Counted from the first letter of the stretch, positions 48,661 through 60,808 are shown. The stretch is DNA of 64,000 nt from Cydia pomonella (GCF_033807575.1 NC_084729.1:8246001-8310000); one strand, 5' to 3'. The notes: generated by a model not told the origin, from the letters alone. Numbers and translations are program-made.

Positions 48661-51600
48661 TTAGTTCATGCATGGACAAGGTGATGGGCAGGGGGACGGG
48701 CTAGGTTGCGGGCAGGGGGAAGGGCTAGGGGAAGGGAACCAAGGTTGAGGGCAGGGGGAAGGGCTAGGGGAAGGAAACCAAGGTTGAACGCAGGGTGAAG
48801 GACTAGGGGAAGGGAACCAAGGTTGAGGGGCCGGTGACGGACTGGGTGAAGGAAACCAAGGGTTCGGAGACGGACTCAGATTCCGTAGTGACCTCACGTC
48901 AGCGCAGCCAATAGTCCTGAAGATCTGGGGTGGGTCCGGCTGGAAGACGATGGTGGGGGGACTGGGGACTAAGACTCTGGGGGGAACGATGACCAGTGGC
49001 GTCGGCAGCGGTGGTTGGACTGGGCTTGGGATGACCTGAAAATATAATAAAAGACAAATAACTAACAGAGAAAATAAAATTTTGCGATTTTATTTACTTT
49101 AGGGTCTTTTTTTCCTTTATTTAAAACAAATTGACGTTTTCTTGACAAGAGGCGAAGAAGTCTGCCTTGAAGTTTGGAGCCTAGAGGGAGGGATAAATTA
49201 AAGTCAATTTCGACTGAGTTCATAGTGTTGTAAGATATTTTAGTACGCCCTACGAGTATAATCTCTAAAACTTATCTTAGCCAAGGTTTTAGGATGTCGT
49301 TTGACTATGTCCCCGTTTTCTTTCTAACACTTAAGATTGAGATCCTTTTAGCTAAGCTTGCTCATGAATGCAAGTCAACCCACGTTAAAATGTTTATTTT
49401 ATTTTTTTATTCCTTAATTTAATACTTACAATCAAGTTAGACATGTTCAAAGGAGTGACGAATTAAAAGTGATTATAAAGGAAGGAGGTTAAAAGGAATT
49501 AGGAGGAGTGAAGAATGTGATATTATATGTATCTTTAATTAATTTTGTTTATTTGTTAACGGCATATTTAAATATGTTCCATTTTTATAACGTGTAAATT
49601 AACTTTATGAATAAATGACTTATGATTTATGACATTATATTTTATAAGCATTGAGATTTGAGACTAACATTTTTTTAATACCACGACGGTGGAAAGCAAG
49701 CATACGGCCCGCCTGATGGTAAGCAGTCACCGTAGCCTATGGACGCCCGCAACTCCAGAGGTGTTACATGCGCGTTGCCGACCCTTTAAAAATCTGTACA
49801 TTCCTTTTTTGAAGAACCTCATACTGTAGACCCTCGGGAAAACCTCGGCAGGTAGCTCATTCCACAACCGGAGCGTGCGCGGGAGGAAGTTCCTCTTAAA
49901 CCGCACAGTGCAAACATTTTACTTAGTGCTAACTATACATGGATTGAGCTTGGCGTCGTTATTGACTCTAGGTATTCAAAATACATAAAAAAATCTCATC
50001 ACTATTAAGATTATTGCCATGCCCTAACAGGCTATCATGTACCAACTATATAATGTTTTAATACCATTGAAAAAATAAACATGGCCGCTATAAAATATAT
50101 GAATGTAAATGAAGCATTGTTACCTTCATTCCTCAGTTTGGACTTCATCTGTGGCAGTCAATGACAGATGACAGTTGACAGGTTAAACGTCAGAATGTCA
50201 GACGAAGTTCATAAAAAGTGCATTGTAACGATCGCATATAAGAATTATAATTTAATAGAAAATTAGAAATAAATACTTGGTGGAATAATAGCTTTAATGT
50301 TGTTTCTCTTTTCAGGTGAGTACCTAAGATATTTAGTTAAGTTTCACTGTAATCAATGTGTTAAGCTAGGTATAAGTGATTGTTAATATAAAAACCTATT
50401 CTCTTTTCAGAGCAACACAATTTTGTTTTTATTTCGCCTCCACATATCAAACATTGTGTGTAACGCACATTATATGAATATGAATAAATAAACCCGAAGA
50501 GGAATCCCCGACGAATTCAAAACCTATCGAGCCAATTATGACATCATTAAGTGAGTCCGCAGAAAGCTCGGTTCTCCATACAAACGTAGTTACACTCTCA
50601 TTTTAAAACGACTAGCTAGATTGCTCTGAAACTTTGTACTTACAATAGGATAAGGTACACTGTATATCATAGATATGTATTTCTCATGTCACTGTTTGTC
50701 CAAAGTTTCATTACAATCCAACACGTCCCAATCTGTAACATCACTCAAGGAGAAGCTTAAAAAATTCTGGCTTTCCAATACTTTGGTTACGACTTCCTAG
50801 TTCCATTGGGTACTTCCACTTTTTTAATTTCCTTTACTTTTCTGGTTCGAAGTCATATCTATTTATATTATATATTGAATATTTATTTTTCTATCTATGT
50901 ATATTTGTATCAATTTGTATTCAAAACGTACATTTCATTAATTTCAGTGACTGTACACTTTTGTTTGTGTTTGTCATTCATTCATCGTTACTTCTGTTTT
51001 ACTCATTTCCTCAAAGGTTAACTGGAAGAGATCCCATACAGGGATAAGTTCGCCTTTGTTGTATTTAATTTACTCTGTAACTGTGTTTTTCGTGTTTTTA
51101 TTTCTATGTACAATAAAGTATATACATACATACATACATACACGTACTGTTAAAATGAGAACGAAACTCCGTTTTTTTTTTTTACAGTAAAAAAAAAAGG
51201 TAAGATTTATTTCACAGATATTACATAATTATAACAATAAACTATAAATAAACTTAATAATAATAAAAAAGGCTACAAATAAACTTAAAGTAAATAAAAA
51301 ACGTCTCCCAAGTCGCTGCCGATGGGCAGTGTGCCCAGAAGGCTGGCCGCATTGCCACGTTGGATGGCAATGCTTATCCTTTGAGCAAAATACTGGCCAG
51401 CCCTCTGGTCACCTGTGGCATCTATAAGGCGCGACGCTAGGTCCTTGTAGAGCCGACGCGCGCTTGGCCCCCACGGCCCCAGCGTTTCGACCCCAAACGC
51501 CTCGAAAATGTAGCTACTGACGAGAGTGGGAAGGTGAAATTCGGCCGCGCTTGCTGCGGACTCCATCGTTTTACAATAATTTAAGTATGATTAGAGTCCC

Positions 51601-54600
51601 ACCAAGTAAACTAACCACAGACTTAGCAATGTCAAAGTGTGAAAGTGTCATCATAAACGTCAAATTTATAATGACACTATTACAGCTTGGTTCTGTCAAA
51701 GTTGTTGCTGAGTTAGCTCGACGGATTCTACATCCTAATGAGCAGTTATATGAATTTGAACCCTATGGATAAGACGATAAAAAAATATTTTTAACCGTGC
51801 TTGTTCTCACTCAGAACGGAACCTTTCAGTATTAACCAAGCGCACTGCATTAAAAGGAACAATGCTTTTGTTAGCACATAAGGTTTTGAGTCAAAAAATA
51901 CCTAATAGATTTGTATACGACAGTCAAAAAGAAATCAACTCACCTTGATAGGACTAGGACAAGGCACAGGCACGGGCTGAGGTCTAACCCAAATCGGTGG
52001 CAGCACCGGAGGCATCACGGGCGGCACCCTCACGGTGAATGGGGGCTGCTGCGGCGGCTGCACTGGTTGGGGCCTGGGGGCAGGATTGCCATATAATAAA
52101 CCGAAATATCCTGACAAAAAATCTGACAGGACCCTAAAAATAATATTCCAGCTGCATGGTCCGATAGCCTTGTCCAACAGGGACAAGGGATTTAATTTTC
52201 TCGCCATCCACGGAAAAATCTAAATTTCCACTTAGTCACAACGTATTCTTAAATTCCACTTAGTTCGATTATCGGACGACAAGGATTTATTACATTTCAC
52301 TTAGTTTGACCATGGAAACGTGAGAAATTTTCAATTCCATCTATTTTGGCTGATTAACAGAGCACCCAGCATGTTTCTAAGATCAAAGTACAGTCCCAAC
52401 CGCACCAAGTTGGCATGAATGTAGGTAAGAAATGATTACTTGATTGATGATGATAATGACTAATTAATGATGCTAATTAATTGATGATGGGACTTAACAA
52501 AGGACCAACAATCCTGACATGGTCTATGGCGTACCTGGCGATGATAGGCACGGGGGCGGAGGTAGACCGGCCGGTGAGCCAGCGAGATGGGGCCCAGACG
52601 CTAGTATAGTTAAGGTTTCTGACAAACCCTGATACTCTCTAAGTCCGGCCACGATCTTGATAAAATACCAAAAATTCTGACAAGACAACGTACCTGATGG
52701 TGATAGGGGCGGGAGCGGGGGGGTAGACTGGCCGGGGCTTCACCCAGATCGGCTGGGGGCGCGGCAGCGAGATGGGGCCTGGACGGACGACGATGGGGGG
52801 TTGTTGCGGGAAGCGGATCTGGCCCGGCCTGACGGTTATTATTCCTGGGGAGAAAAAAATAGAAAAGAATAGTGATTTATTAAATTTATTTGAGTATTAA
52901 GCAGGAACGATGCCATTAAGCTTAGAAAATAAATTAAAAGCCCGCCATTTGTAGTTATTGTTACTGTGCTTAAAAATAAAATAAATAAATGGTTCCTGGC
53001 TTAGACTGTCAATTACATACACTGTTGGCTAGTAGAAGGTATATAAGCATATTCTGCCGGCATGCATCGGCGTAGACATATTTACATAACTATTTACATG
53101 AGGAGTTAAATTAAACTAAACTGTCCATAAGCATAGTTGCCCTGCGGGCTGCAAGGATTGCAAGAGCCGACGCTGATCGCGCCGTCACACGGGCTGGGAC
53201 AGCTCAAACACGGGCCGGAACAGGGACCTGAACAGGGACAGGGCTGGTCCAGTCCTGGTTATCGACACTCTACTGGAATACCTGGCTGAGACTGTCCATA
53301 AGCGTAGTTGACCTGCGGACTGCAAGGATTGCATGGGGCGACGTCGATTACGCCCCCGTCACACGGACCGGGCAGCTCGGACATGGACCGGGACAGGGGT
53401 CCGAACAAGGGCAGAGCTGGTTCAGTCCTGATTATCGACGCTCTACTGTAATACCTGGCTGAGATTGTCCATAAGCGTAGTTGACCTGCGGACCGCAAGG
53501 ATTGCATGGTGCGACGTCGATTGTGCCCCCGTCACACGGACCGGGACAGCTCGGACACGGACCGGGGCAGGGGTCCGAACAAGGGCAGGGCTGGTCCAGC
53601 TGCGGCTCCGGCAGCGGCTGCGAGAGCGCCGAGCCGAGGAGGAGAACTAAAGAGTAATATTTTTGTGTACTGTCAAACGTGGCCAGATCGAGTGGTAGAT
53701 TAAGGCCTTTTCAACTTCCCGTAAATTTTGATTCTCTTGAGAGTATCAAAATATTTTTTTTCGTCATAATCTTTTTTACGTTCACTTAGAAGTTTAATTT
53801 TTTCACAGATTCAAGGGACTGTATGTAGACTTGACTTCAACTTGATACCTCACGCGTTTCTAAGATAACAGGGGTCTTGACAGACGGACTGTAAGGGTTT
53901 CGTTTTTCCATTTGAGGTACGGAACTCTTATACTCGTAATAATAATAAAAAAAATTAAATCATATTCATAAAATACATAAATAAACAAATGGGTAAATAT
54001 CTTACACAAATCGATCGTCCAAACTAACCAAAGCTGGAACAATGGGTACTATGCGACGACATACTTATATATTTAAATACATACTCAGATACATAGAAAA
54101 CATCCATTACTCAGGACCATGGCCATTTTTTATGTGTTTCATTTTAAACACATCCCTTACTGGGATTCGAACCCCGGACTTCCTGCTTCAAAGGCAGGGT
54201 CACTACTGACTAGGCTAGACAAATACTGTAAGGTACAAAAAACAAAAGACCCCGACGAATTGAGGGCCATGTTCTTTTTGAAGCCGATTAAATATGAATT
54301 TCAATCAAATATTTTTAAACCACTTAATAAGTTATTCACAACTAAAATTTATACTAATTATGCGTAACTATTAGCAAAGGCCGTTACGGGTCGTTTAAAT
54401 ATTAAATCACTTAACGTTTATACGACTATTAACTTAGTTACCAACTGAAACCTATCCGACTCACTTATAATTAACTCGAATTGATTCGATCTACGAATTG
54501 AACTGGACAAACTGAATATATTTAGTTCATTTACATTGAGATATTCGAGCAGAACTTAGTACCCAGTTTCCTCCCCGGATAATAACATTATAGTAAATAT

Positions 54601-56347
54601 TTTTATGCAATTAAACATGTCATTAACAGTTCATTTGGTGCTACTTTACCGTAATAACCTCTTGAGTTTCAATGTCCTAATACTAGCGCAAATTATTGTA
54701 ATGTAAATCTCAATTAAATGTAAGATAGTTGCTTTTGTTTTGTTTCGTTCGATTTTAAAGCAAAACAAATTCAACTCTATTTTGTAACACCATTGATTCA
54801 AATTCGATTGCCTATTTTCCTCGTATGGAGGACCGCTAGATTCCAGTGCGATAATAAGCACATTACGTAACTATTTCGAAAATTTAAAGGGACCCATCAT
54901 GGGACATTTAAGAGAAAACTTTGAGTATTTTTGATATTTCACCGACACCTGTAACATTTCTACCGCTTATACATTAAAAGTTGAATACCCTATTCGTCCT
55001 TTATGTTTTCTATGTATTAATTGAAAGCTACTGTTTTTAGTTTAAATATTATTAACAAATTAAAACTATAGTTTTTTGCTCCAGTCATGGGATAAATGGC
55101 GTCATTAATTTTAAAACTAACAAAAATCAATGAAAAATTAAACTTAAGCAGCTCTTTGGCTCTTGTTTATGGTAAAATGTTGCCAGCATTTAAAAACTGA
55201 TGGTAAAAAACTTCTTTTACTGGATTTATCCATACCGTCCCATTACTGGGTACCAGTCCCATCATAGGGGCGTTTACTGTAAATAGTGTAAATCGTTGTA
55301 CGATACACTTGAGAATAGGTCATTCACAAGTCGTGTCGATTTAAAACATTCCTTTTTAATTTATCGCCATTCGTTACGAATTTCTTATTTTTTCACACTG
55401 GTACCATAATGTACAAATCAGGCGCCGCACGTAACAAAAAATGCGGAATGCACTCAGACTGGATTGCATAATTTACATAACACAGGTCGGTAACAAATGA
55501 AAAGTGATTACGGGACAGACTGTGTGCACAAAGGAATATTCTATTTATCCCCAACACGGATTGGCTGGTTTAGTGAAGATTATCTCTTTTGACGACCGGT
55601 TTGGCCTAGTGGGTACTGACCCTGCCTACGAAACCGATGGTCCCAGGTTCAAATCCTGGTAAGGGCATTTATTCGTGTGATGAGAATGGATATTTGTTCC
55701 TGAGTCATGGGTGTTTTCTATGTATTCAAGTACTCGTATTTATAAATATTTATATATTATATATATAAAATATAAACGCTATTTGTAAAACTCTAACTTA
55801 AAAAGAATTAGAACTTTTTTTGTAAAACCTATGTTTTGCAGTGTAACTTGTTACTTTTTGACATCTATCAATAAGGATGTTTGGACTAGGTCCCATAGTG
55901 CACAAAGTAACGATAAAAAGATGATTTTTTAAGTGGCTTTAACTCGGAAATTAGGCGTTAAAGCGTAAAAGGTTATGCGACATTTTAGTCTTTAAATATG
56001 ATCAGGAATATACTGTTAAAATCTCACGCAATGCTCACGGGCACCGTGTATAATAAACCACATAAGAAAATTTAAAAACATAGAAGTTAAACTCAAGTTA
56101 ATATGACAGCATTTCCTGAACTCTGTAGAGGACGACCACTGCATATTGCAAGACTAGCCTTACGTACATCTAACTTATTCGGAGTTAATTACTTTAAATT
56201 GGAGTTAAGAGTACAGTTAAACACTATATAAACAGTTAACTGTGAGATAATTGTCTAGCCCTGGAACGCGCAAGTATAGATATAACTAACATATAGAAAA
56301 TATTAAACATATTTACCAGATAACCATAGAACTTTGCCCTTCGCCAT
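48661..56347 (-). CDS. Gene C: secreted Cys/Pro-rich protein, five exons (292 aa)
   Basis: Exons are 56347-56317 (31 nt), 53646-53455, 52844-52694, 52073-51944 and 49035-48661. Every junction has GT/AG sites and consistent phase (1/1, 1/1, 2/2, 0/0), for 879 nt in total. The signal peptide MAKGKVLWLSVLLLGSALSQ is split by intron 1. Exon 2 encodes a Cys/Pro array (CPCSDPCPGPCPSCPGPCDGG, then APCNPCGPQVNYAYGQSQPG). Exons 3-4 are Pro/Val/Ile-rich (QQPPIVVRPGPISLPRPQPIW). The last exon repeats PWFPSPSPSP five times before a CPSPCPCMN end. This is an extracellular structural-type protein; cross-linking through Cys is plausible. Introns carry several transposon fragments and decayed exon copies. 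If exon 2 were read through its donor it would stop after TVERR. Confidence 0.75.
49677..49911 (-). pseudogene. LINE ORF2 C-terminus relic, antisense, in gene C intron 4
   Basis: Reverse complement of the 37300-37560 sequence, including the WNELP...FLKKG coding region and the GGCAACGCGCATGTAACACC tail. The tail abuts TTTTTTAATACC on the 5' side. Confidence 0.75.
50560..51130. repeat. Dispersed repeat and LINE tail in gene C intron 4
   Basis: 50560-50700 is the reverse complement of 6690-6800. 51025-51125 is a LINE tail (GGGATAAGTTCGCCTTTGTTG...CAATAAAGTATATACATACATACATACA). Confidence 0.5.
51180..51570 (-). pseudogene. Nuclease-type LINE end in gene C intron 4, antisense
   Basis: An intact minus-strand frame (51566-51285) encodes the last 80 residues of the LINE ORF (SYIFEAFGVETLGPWG...RGNAASLLGTLPIGSDLGDVFYLL), identical in amino acids to the 5700-5928 copy. 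A matching 3' UTR extends to about 51200. Near-identity suggests recent activity of this family. Confidence 0.75.
52530..52626 (-). pseudogene. Decayed duplicate of gene C exon 3
   Basis: Reverse complement contains GGCCCCATCTCGCTGG and CCGGTCTACC...CCTATCATCGCCAG followed by GTACGCC, a donor matching that of exon 3 (ATCACCATCAG then GTACGTT). A 2-nt length difference and missing 5' half mean it cannot be used in frame as exon 3 is. Confidence 0.6.
52885..52995. repeat. LINE tail fragment in gene C intron 2
   Basis: GCCATTAAGCTTAGAAAATAAATTAAAAGCCCGCCATTTGTAG...AAAATAAAATAAATAAAT resembles the GGCATTAAGTCCGCCATTTGTAC tails near 30680. Confidence 0.45.
53118..53454 (-). pseudogene. Two tandem decayed copies of gene C exon 2
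   Basis: After the exon 2 donor, the same Cys/Pro coding unit (CCATGCAATCCTTGCAGTCCGCAG...TATGGACAGTCTCAGCCAG) repeats at about 53275-53435 and again, less well, at about 53120-53260. Single-base indels (for example GAGCTGCCCGG for GAGCTGTCCCGG) shift the frame, and no acceptor precedes either copy. They are therefore probably non-coding leftovers of tandem duplication with a unit of about 170-180 bp. Confidence 0.65.
53660..54056. other. Gene C intron 1, no separate gene
   Basis: AT-rich intron sequence; a CGGACTGTAAGGGTTTCGTTTTTCC piece near 53885 is like worn ends of the GGGTTCCG repeats. Confidence 0.4.
54057..54222 (-). mobile_element. SINE family 2, minus orientation
   Basis: Reverse complement shows an A-box start GCCTAGTCAGTAG, B box GGTTCGAATCCC and the CTATGTATCTGAGTATG body. 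Confidence 0.65.
54223..55590. other. Gene C intron 1 continued, AT-rich
   Basis: No gene seen. The block at 54895-55010 (AGAGAAAACTTTGAGTATTTTTGATATTTCACCGACACCTG) recurs at 61770-61870, a dispersed repeat. Confidence 0.45.
55591..55770 (+). mobile_element. SINE family 2 in gene C intron 1
   Basis: GACGACCGGTTTGGCCTAGTGGG, B-box-like GGTTCAAATCC, GGGCATTTATTCGTGTGATGAG and TTTTCTATGTATTCAAG are all present. Confidence 0.75.
55920..56052. repeat. Partial copy of the CAAGGTGCTC inverted-repeat element
   Basis: The stretch CATTTTAGTCTTTAAATATGATCAGGAATATACTGTTAAAATCTCACGCAATGCTCACGGGCACCGTGTA matches the right part of 38571-39038. Confidence 0.6.
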
Positions 56348-56382
56348 CATCCGGCCGTCTGATGGAAATCCACAAAAACACA

Positions 56383-56392
56383 GCTTTAAATA
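56383..56392 (-). promoter_or_regulatory. TATA-like box of gene C
   Basis: TATTTAAAGC on the minus strand lies 36-45 nt before the gene C ATG at 56347, the same spacing as in genes A and B. Confidence 0.5.
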
Positions 56393-56589
56393 CAAAAAAA
56401 ACAACTCGAGCATAAACCCGAAATTTCAAAACCGTGGCCATATTGAAACCAAATATGCTAATACAAAAACAACTTTATGCAAAACGAAATAGAGTTGCTA
56501 AATTGAACATGAATCGTCTTTTGTTTTTAAACGATCCTGTACCTGTGTGTTAAACATTTTTTAAATGCTTGGCGGTTGATTCGTTTTCT

Positions 56590-57013
56590 AGGGTTCCGTA
56601 GTCAACTAGGAACCCTTATAGTTTCGCCATGTCCGTCTGTCTGTCTCAACGAACATTTTTTGATAAAGTGAATATATTCGGAGATAATCGCTCCGAAAGA
56701 AAAAAAAATGTGTCCCCCCCCCCCCCCCCCTCACTCTAACTTTTATGCCATAGGTCCAAAAAATATGAAAAAAATCGTGGAAGTAGAGCTTAAGAAAGAC
56801 ATTAAATGAAAACTATGGCGGACATGATCAGTTTAGCTGTTTTTGAGTTATCGCAAAAAGTTTCCCCTTCATAGTAAAAAGACGTACCTCCACAGTTCAT
56901 CCCATGGTTAACAATCTAATATAAGTACTTTAAGCTCCAGTTTAGCTTCTTGTGACGGAAGAATAACTACGGAACTACTCTGAGCATGACCCGACATGCT
57001 CTTGGCCGGTTTA
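56590..57013 (+). mobile_element. AGGGTTCCGTAG repeat, internally deleted copy
   Basis: It keeps the first 55 bp and then joins directly to CAACGAACATTTTTTGATAAAG, missing about 260 bp present in the other copies. It carries a longer C run (56716-56730) and ends CTCTTGGCCGG. Confidence 0.8.
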
Positions 57014-57215
57014 TTTTATTATTTTATAATGATCTTTTGAAATGGTTATGAAAATCAAACTATATTAATCGAAACGTGTTGTTGGTTTAATTAGTAATGG
57101 TTGGCGGGTTATATAACTTTGTAACACGGCATAAAAGAGTTTAGAAAATAATGTTATCTTATCATAAATTCAGATTTTTTACTCGTTACTGAAAAAGCCG
57201 TGATAATGTGTTATA

Positions 57216-57915
57216 CAGTCAGCATCAAAAGTAACGGATCAAACAAGGTGTCAAAAGTATCTACCATTCTGTAACAGCTTAACAAAATGTGATGGTTCTA
57301 TATGTAGAACAATTAAGACTGGAAAAGATATACTTTTGAACATGAATTTTAGACATTTATACAGGGTGATTCATGAGACGTGAGCTGGACTAAGCCTACA
57401 CAATCAGTAAATGTTAATGAATCGTTCACCATCATATTTAAGTAAAACAATCACGCTTTTTATCTGTTATTGAACTTTTTCTTAAGGACAAATTTGATTA
57501 TCTACAATCATGGACACCCTACAACACTTAATTAACAAAGATAAAACCTCTTTAACCGTTATGACAGCACTTTGATTATGAAGAAAATAAAATGTCACAC
57601 TTGAGTGAGATACGATTTTATAAAAGTAACCAGACTCCGATGACATTCAATTTGTCACTTATTAATGATAAAACAAAGAGGGTGACCATAAATATCGTAA
57701 ATAAAATAAAACTCTTTTTTTTGAACAGTAAAAATTAAATTAACGTTAATCTCACAAATAGGTACTGGTACGAAACAGTTGCTGATAATTTACCGAATAT
57801 GCAGGCTTGATCCTGCTCACGTCTCCTGAATCATCCTGTATATATTTGGAAAAGTTATCCGGAATATCAGATACTTTTGGCGCGTTGTTTCATCCGCTAC
57901 TATTGATGCTGACTG
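57216..57915. mobile_element. Tc1/mariner-like inverted-repeat element, outer of a nested pair
   Basis: CAGTCAGCATCAAAAGTAACGG and CCGCTACTATTGATGCTGACTG are inverted ends, flanked by TA. The interior contains a second complete element at 57362-57838. Confidence 0.75.
57362..57838. mobile_element. Inner nested inverted-repeat element
   Basis: CAGGGTGATTCATGAGACGTGAGC and GCTCACGTCTCCTGAATCATCCTG are inverted ends with TA on both sides. It lies wholly within 57216-57915 and is therefore younger than it. Confidence 0.75.
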
Positions 57916-58078
57916 TACATACATACCGTACCATCCTCTCTCGTATACGGCTATACAGCCATGAACGCAAATGACCGGGATCTTGTTTAAAACATCTGAC
58001 AACAGATGATAAAGGCTATTAATATTCTTTTATTTATCTTTCTTCTTAAGTTACGCTTATTATAATCTTTTTTACTCT

Positions 58079-58342
58079 CGCTGTCCCGGCATTTTGCCAC
58101 GGCTCATGGGAGCCTGGGGTCCGCTTGACAACTACTCCCAAGATTTGGCGTAGGCACTAGTTTTATGAAAGCGACTGCCATCCGACCTTCCAACCCAGAG
58201 GGTAAACTAGGCCTTGTTGGGACAAGTCCGGTTTCCTCACGATGTTTTCCTTCTCATTCAAAAACTCATTTGTACGTGGGGTTTGAACCCGCGACCTCCG
58301 GATTGCAAGTCGCACGCTCTTACCGCTAGGCCACCAGCGCTC
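58079..58342 (-). mobile_element. SINE family 1, minus orientation
   Basis: Reverse complement shows GCGCTGGTGGCCTAGCGGTAAGAGC, B box GGGTTCAAACCCC, CATCGTGAGGAAACCGGAC and the GGGAGCC...CCGTGGC end. The body carries a short deletion compared with 34761-35085. Confidence 0.85.
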
Positions 58343-58384
58343 TCTAATATAAAAATATGACAATACAAAAGATTATACATTATA

Positions 58385-58650
58385 AAAAACCTAACCAAGG
58401 GTGCAGCCAGCAGCGAGGCAGGGCCCAAGCTGCCGGTGGTCACGGCCGAAGAGAGCGGAACCGCCGCACTATCCGCTCCGTGTCCAAGATCACCGCCTTC
58501 TGCATCTGACCCTTGATCCAACCACCAAGCGAGAGTCTCTCAAGGTGTTGGTCGGGACTTCGATATCAGACCGTTTGCTGAAACGACTATCGGGACTTAC
58601 TTACGAATTATTACTATTAAGCTTAGAATAAATTTAAATAAATTTAAATA
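58385..58650 (+). repeat. Probable LINE 3' end, unclassified
   Basis: A GC-richer block (GGTGCAGCCAGCAGCGAGGCAGGG through CTTCTGCATCTGACCCTTGATCC) ends in TTACGAATTATTACTATTAAGCTTAGAATAAATTTAAATAAATTTAAATA. GC content and an AATAAA-rich end suggest a retrotransposon 3' end. No protein block is recognised. Confidence 0.35.
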
Positions 58651-58888
58651 GCATCGTTAGCAGACGTTACTGCTTCTTAAAAAAATATTTATTATTATTG
58701 ACCGGTCTGTTTAAGCTTACACGGGGTACAGGTTATGTTAAAGTATGTAACTTTACTTTTGAGTGACATTAACGTGAGACACTTCATTCGGTTCTTGTCT
58801 GTTTTAATTTTTTGTCTTTTAATTATTTATATAAGAATTCAAGTCTTGGCGACCCTCTACATCTCTAAGGATAATTTAAAATCTTTTT

Positions 58889-59590
58889 AGGGTTCCGTAG
58901 CCAAATGGCATAAAACGGAACCCTTATAGTTTCGCCATGTCCGTCTGTCTCTCTGTCTGTCTGTCTGTCCGAGGCTTTGCTCCGTGGTCGTTAGTGCTAG
59001 AACGCTGAAATTTGGCATGGATATATAAATCAATAAAGCCGACAAAGTCGTACAATAAAATCTAAAAATTTAATTTTTTTTAGGGTACCTCCCCTACACA
59101 TAAAGTGGGGGTGAATTTTTTTTTCGCTTCAACCCTAGAGTGTGGGGTATCGTTGGAAAGGTCTTTCAAAACTAATAGGGGTTTTCAAGAAACATTTTTT
59201 GATAAAGTGAATATATTCGGAGATAATCACTCCGAAAGAAAAAAAAATGTGTCCCCCCCTCTAACTTTTGAACCATAGGTCCAAAAAATATGAAAAAAAT
59301 CGTGGAAGTAGAGCTTAAGAAAGACATTAAATGAAAACTATAGCGGAGATGATCAGTTTAGCTCTTTTTGAGTTATCGCAAAAAGTTTTCCCTTCATAGT
59401 AAAAAGACTTACCTACTTCAATTAGGTACTGATTATGCAAATTTACCTATTTGTTTAACTCGGGTGAAAGGTACCGTTTCATCCCTTGGTTAACAATTTA
59501 CTATACTTTAAGCTCCAGTTTAGCTTATTGTGACGGAATAGTAACTACGGAACCCTACACTGAGCGTGGCCCGACATGCTCTTGGCCGGT
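58889..59590 (+). mobile_element. AGGGTTCCGTAG repeat, copy 4
   Basis: The start reads AGGGTTCCGTAGCCAAATGGC, a variant left end shared with the copy at 62613; otherwise full length. Confidence 0.8.
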
Positions 59591-60808
59591 TATTTATATT
59601 TTATCTCTGACACTTAGAGACTTATACATCTCTAAAGAATTTTAGTATTTTATGGTTTTTTTTTTTATCATAGTTTTTTTGTGTAATTTGACATTTAGAG
59701 ACAGTATACATCTCTAATAAAGTATTTATTATTTCATCGATTCCATATTTGTAATTGTTTTTTTTTTTTAATTTTTATTGTTTGGAAAAATGGACATGTA
59801 AAAGTGCCCCTGTGGCCTATTTGCTGAATAAATGTTTGATATTTGATGTTATTATACCGTAAAGTGAACCGTATTTTATATGATATCGAGCAGATGAATT
59901 GCCTGATGGTAAGCAGTTACCGTTGCCATTGGACACCCGCAACACCAGGGGTTGTAAGTGATCGCTCGATAAGACCGCCATGTTGTCTATCACAGTGTAT
60001 AATTTATATGCTTGATTTCTGTCTAGGCACTGTTTCTTTCGGCCCGATTCGAAGAATGATTAAGACACGTTTAAGATTTTGGAAAATGAAAAAAAAAAAG
60101 AAAAATGAAGCCCCCCTCGTTGCACAATGCACTGTTTTACGTAACCTACTCGGGAAAGGGCTTTTTCTTCCCTGCTAAGAGTGAATATGCTTATAATCCT
60201 CAATAAAATTAAAATGGAGCACGCCTCTACAGATTGAAACTAGAGATCCTCCATCATTTAACTTAATGTATACGATAGATAACTTCAAATTGTCTGATTG
60301 GCCGAAATGGTATGTCGTTGGCTCGCATCCACCCAAGATAGCACCAACATTGTTTCTTTTATTGCTTGTACAGTCGGCTTCGATAGTAGTGGTTGAGATG
60401 AAGAATCTAAATTATAAAGGTTGTTTGACACATGATTAAAATAAACGAATTTAAAAATGTCGTGAGACATAATAGCCTTAAACGAATTTTATGGTTGAAA
60501 CTCACATGTTTTTAGTCACTCCCGCGACATGTTACGAAGCACACGCAGTGGGGACACTCCTCGTTTCGGCTGTTCTCGGATCCGTTCGGCTCAGCATTGC
60601 TCCGAACAATTATTAGGGTTGGCACAACTTGACGTCGCTATACGTGCACGACCACAGATAAGATAATGACTTGAATTTTGACAACCCTAAATGGCCGAAA
60701 GGGATAGTGCCATACATTAGAAAGAGACGCTGCTCGCACTGTTAATGCTTGAGAAAGGAGACCTAGGCTCTCTAAAACATGTCGCGCGAGTGACTAAAAA
60801 AACGTGAG
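59591..60808. other. Intergenic with small repeat pieces, no gene seen
   Basis: GTAAAAGTGCCCCTGTGGCCTATTTGCTGAATAAATGTTTGA at 59798-59840 is a LINE-tail-like end. 60039-60085 is an end of the GGCCCGATTCGAAG MITE. 59890-59960 resembles the TGATGGTAAGCAGTTACCG LINE tail. Frames here have no domains. Confidence 0.45.
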
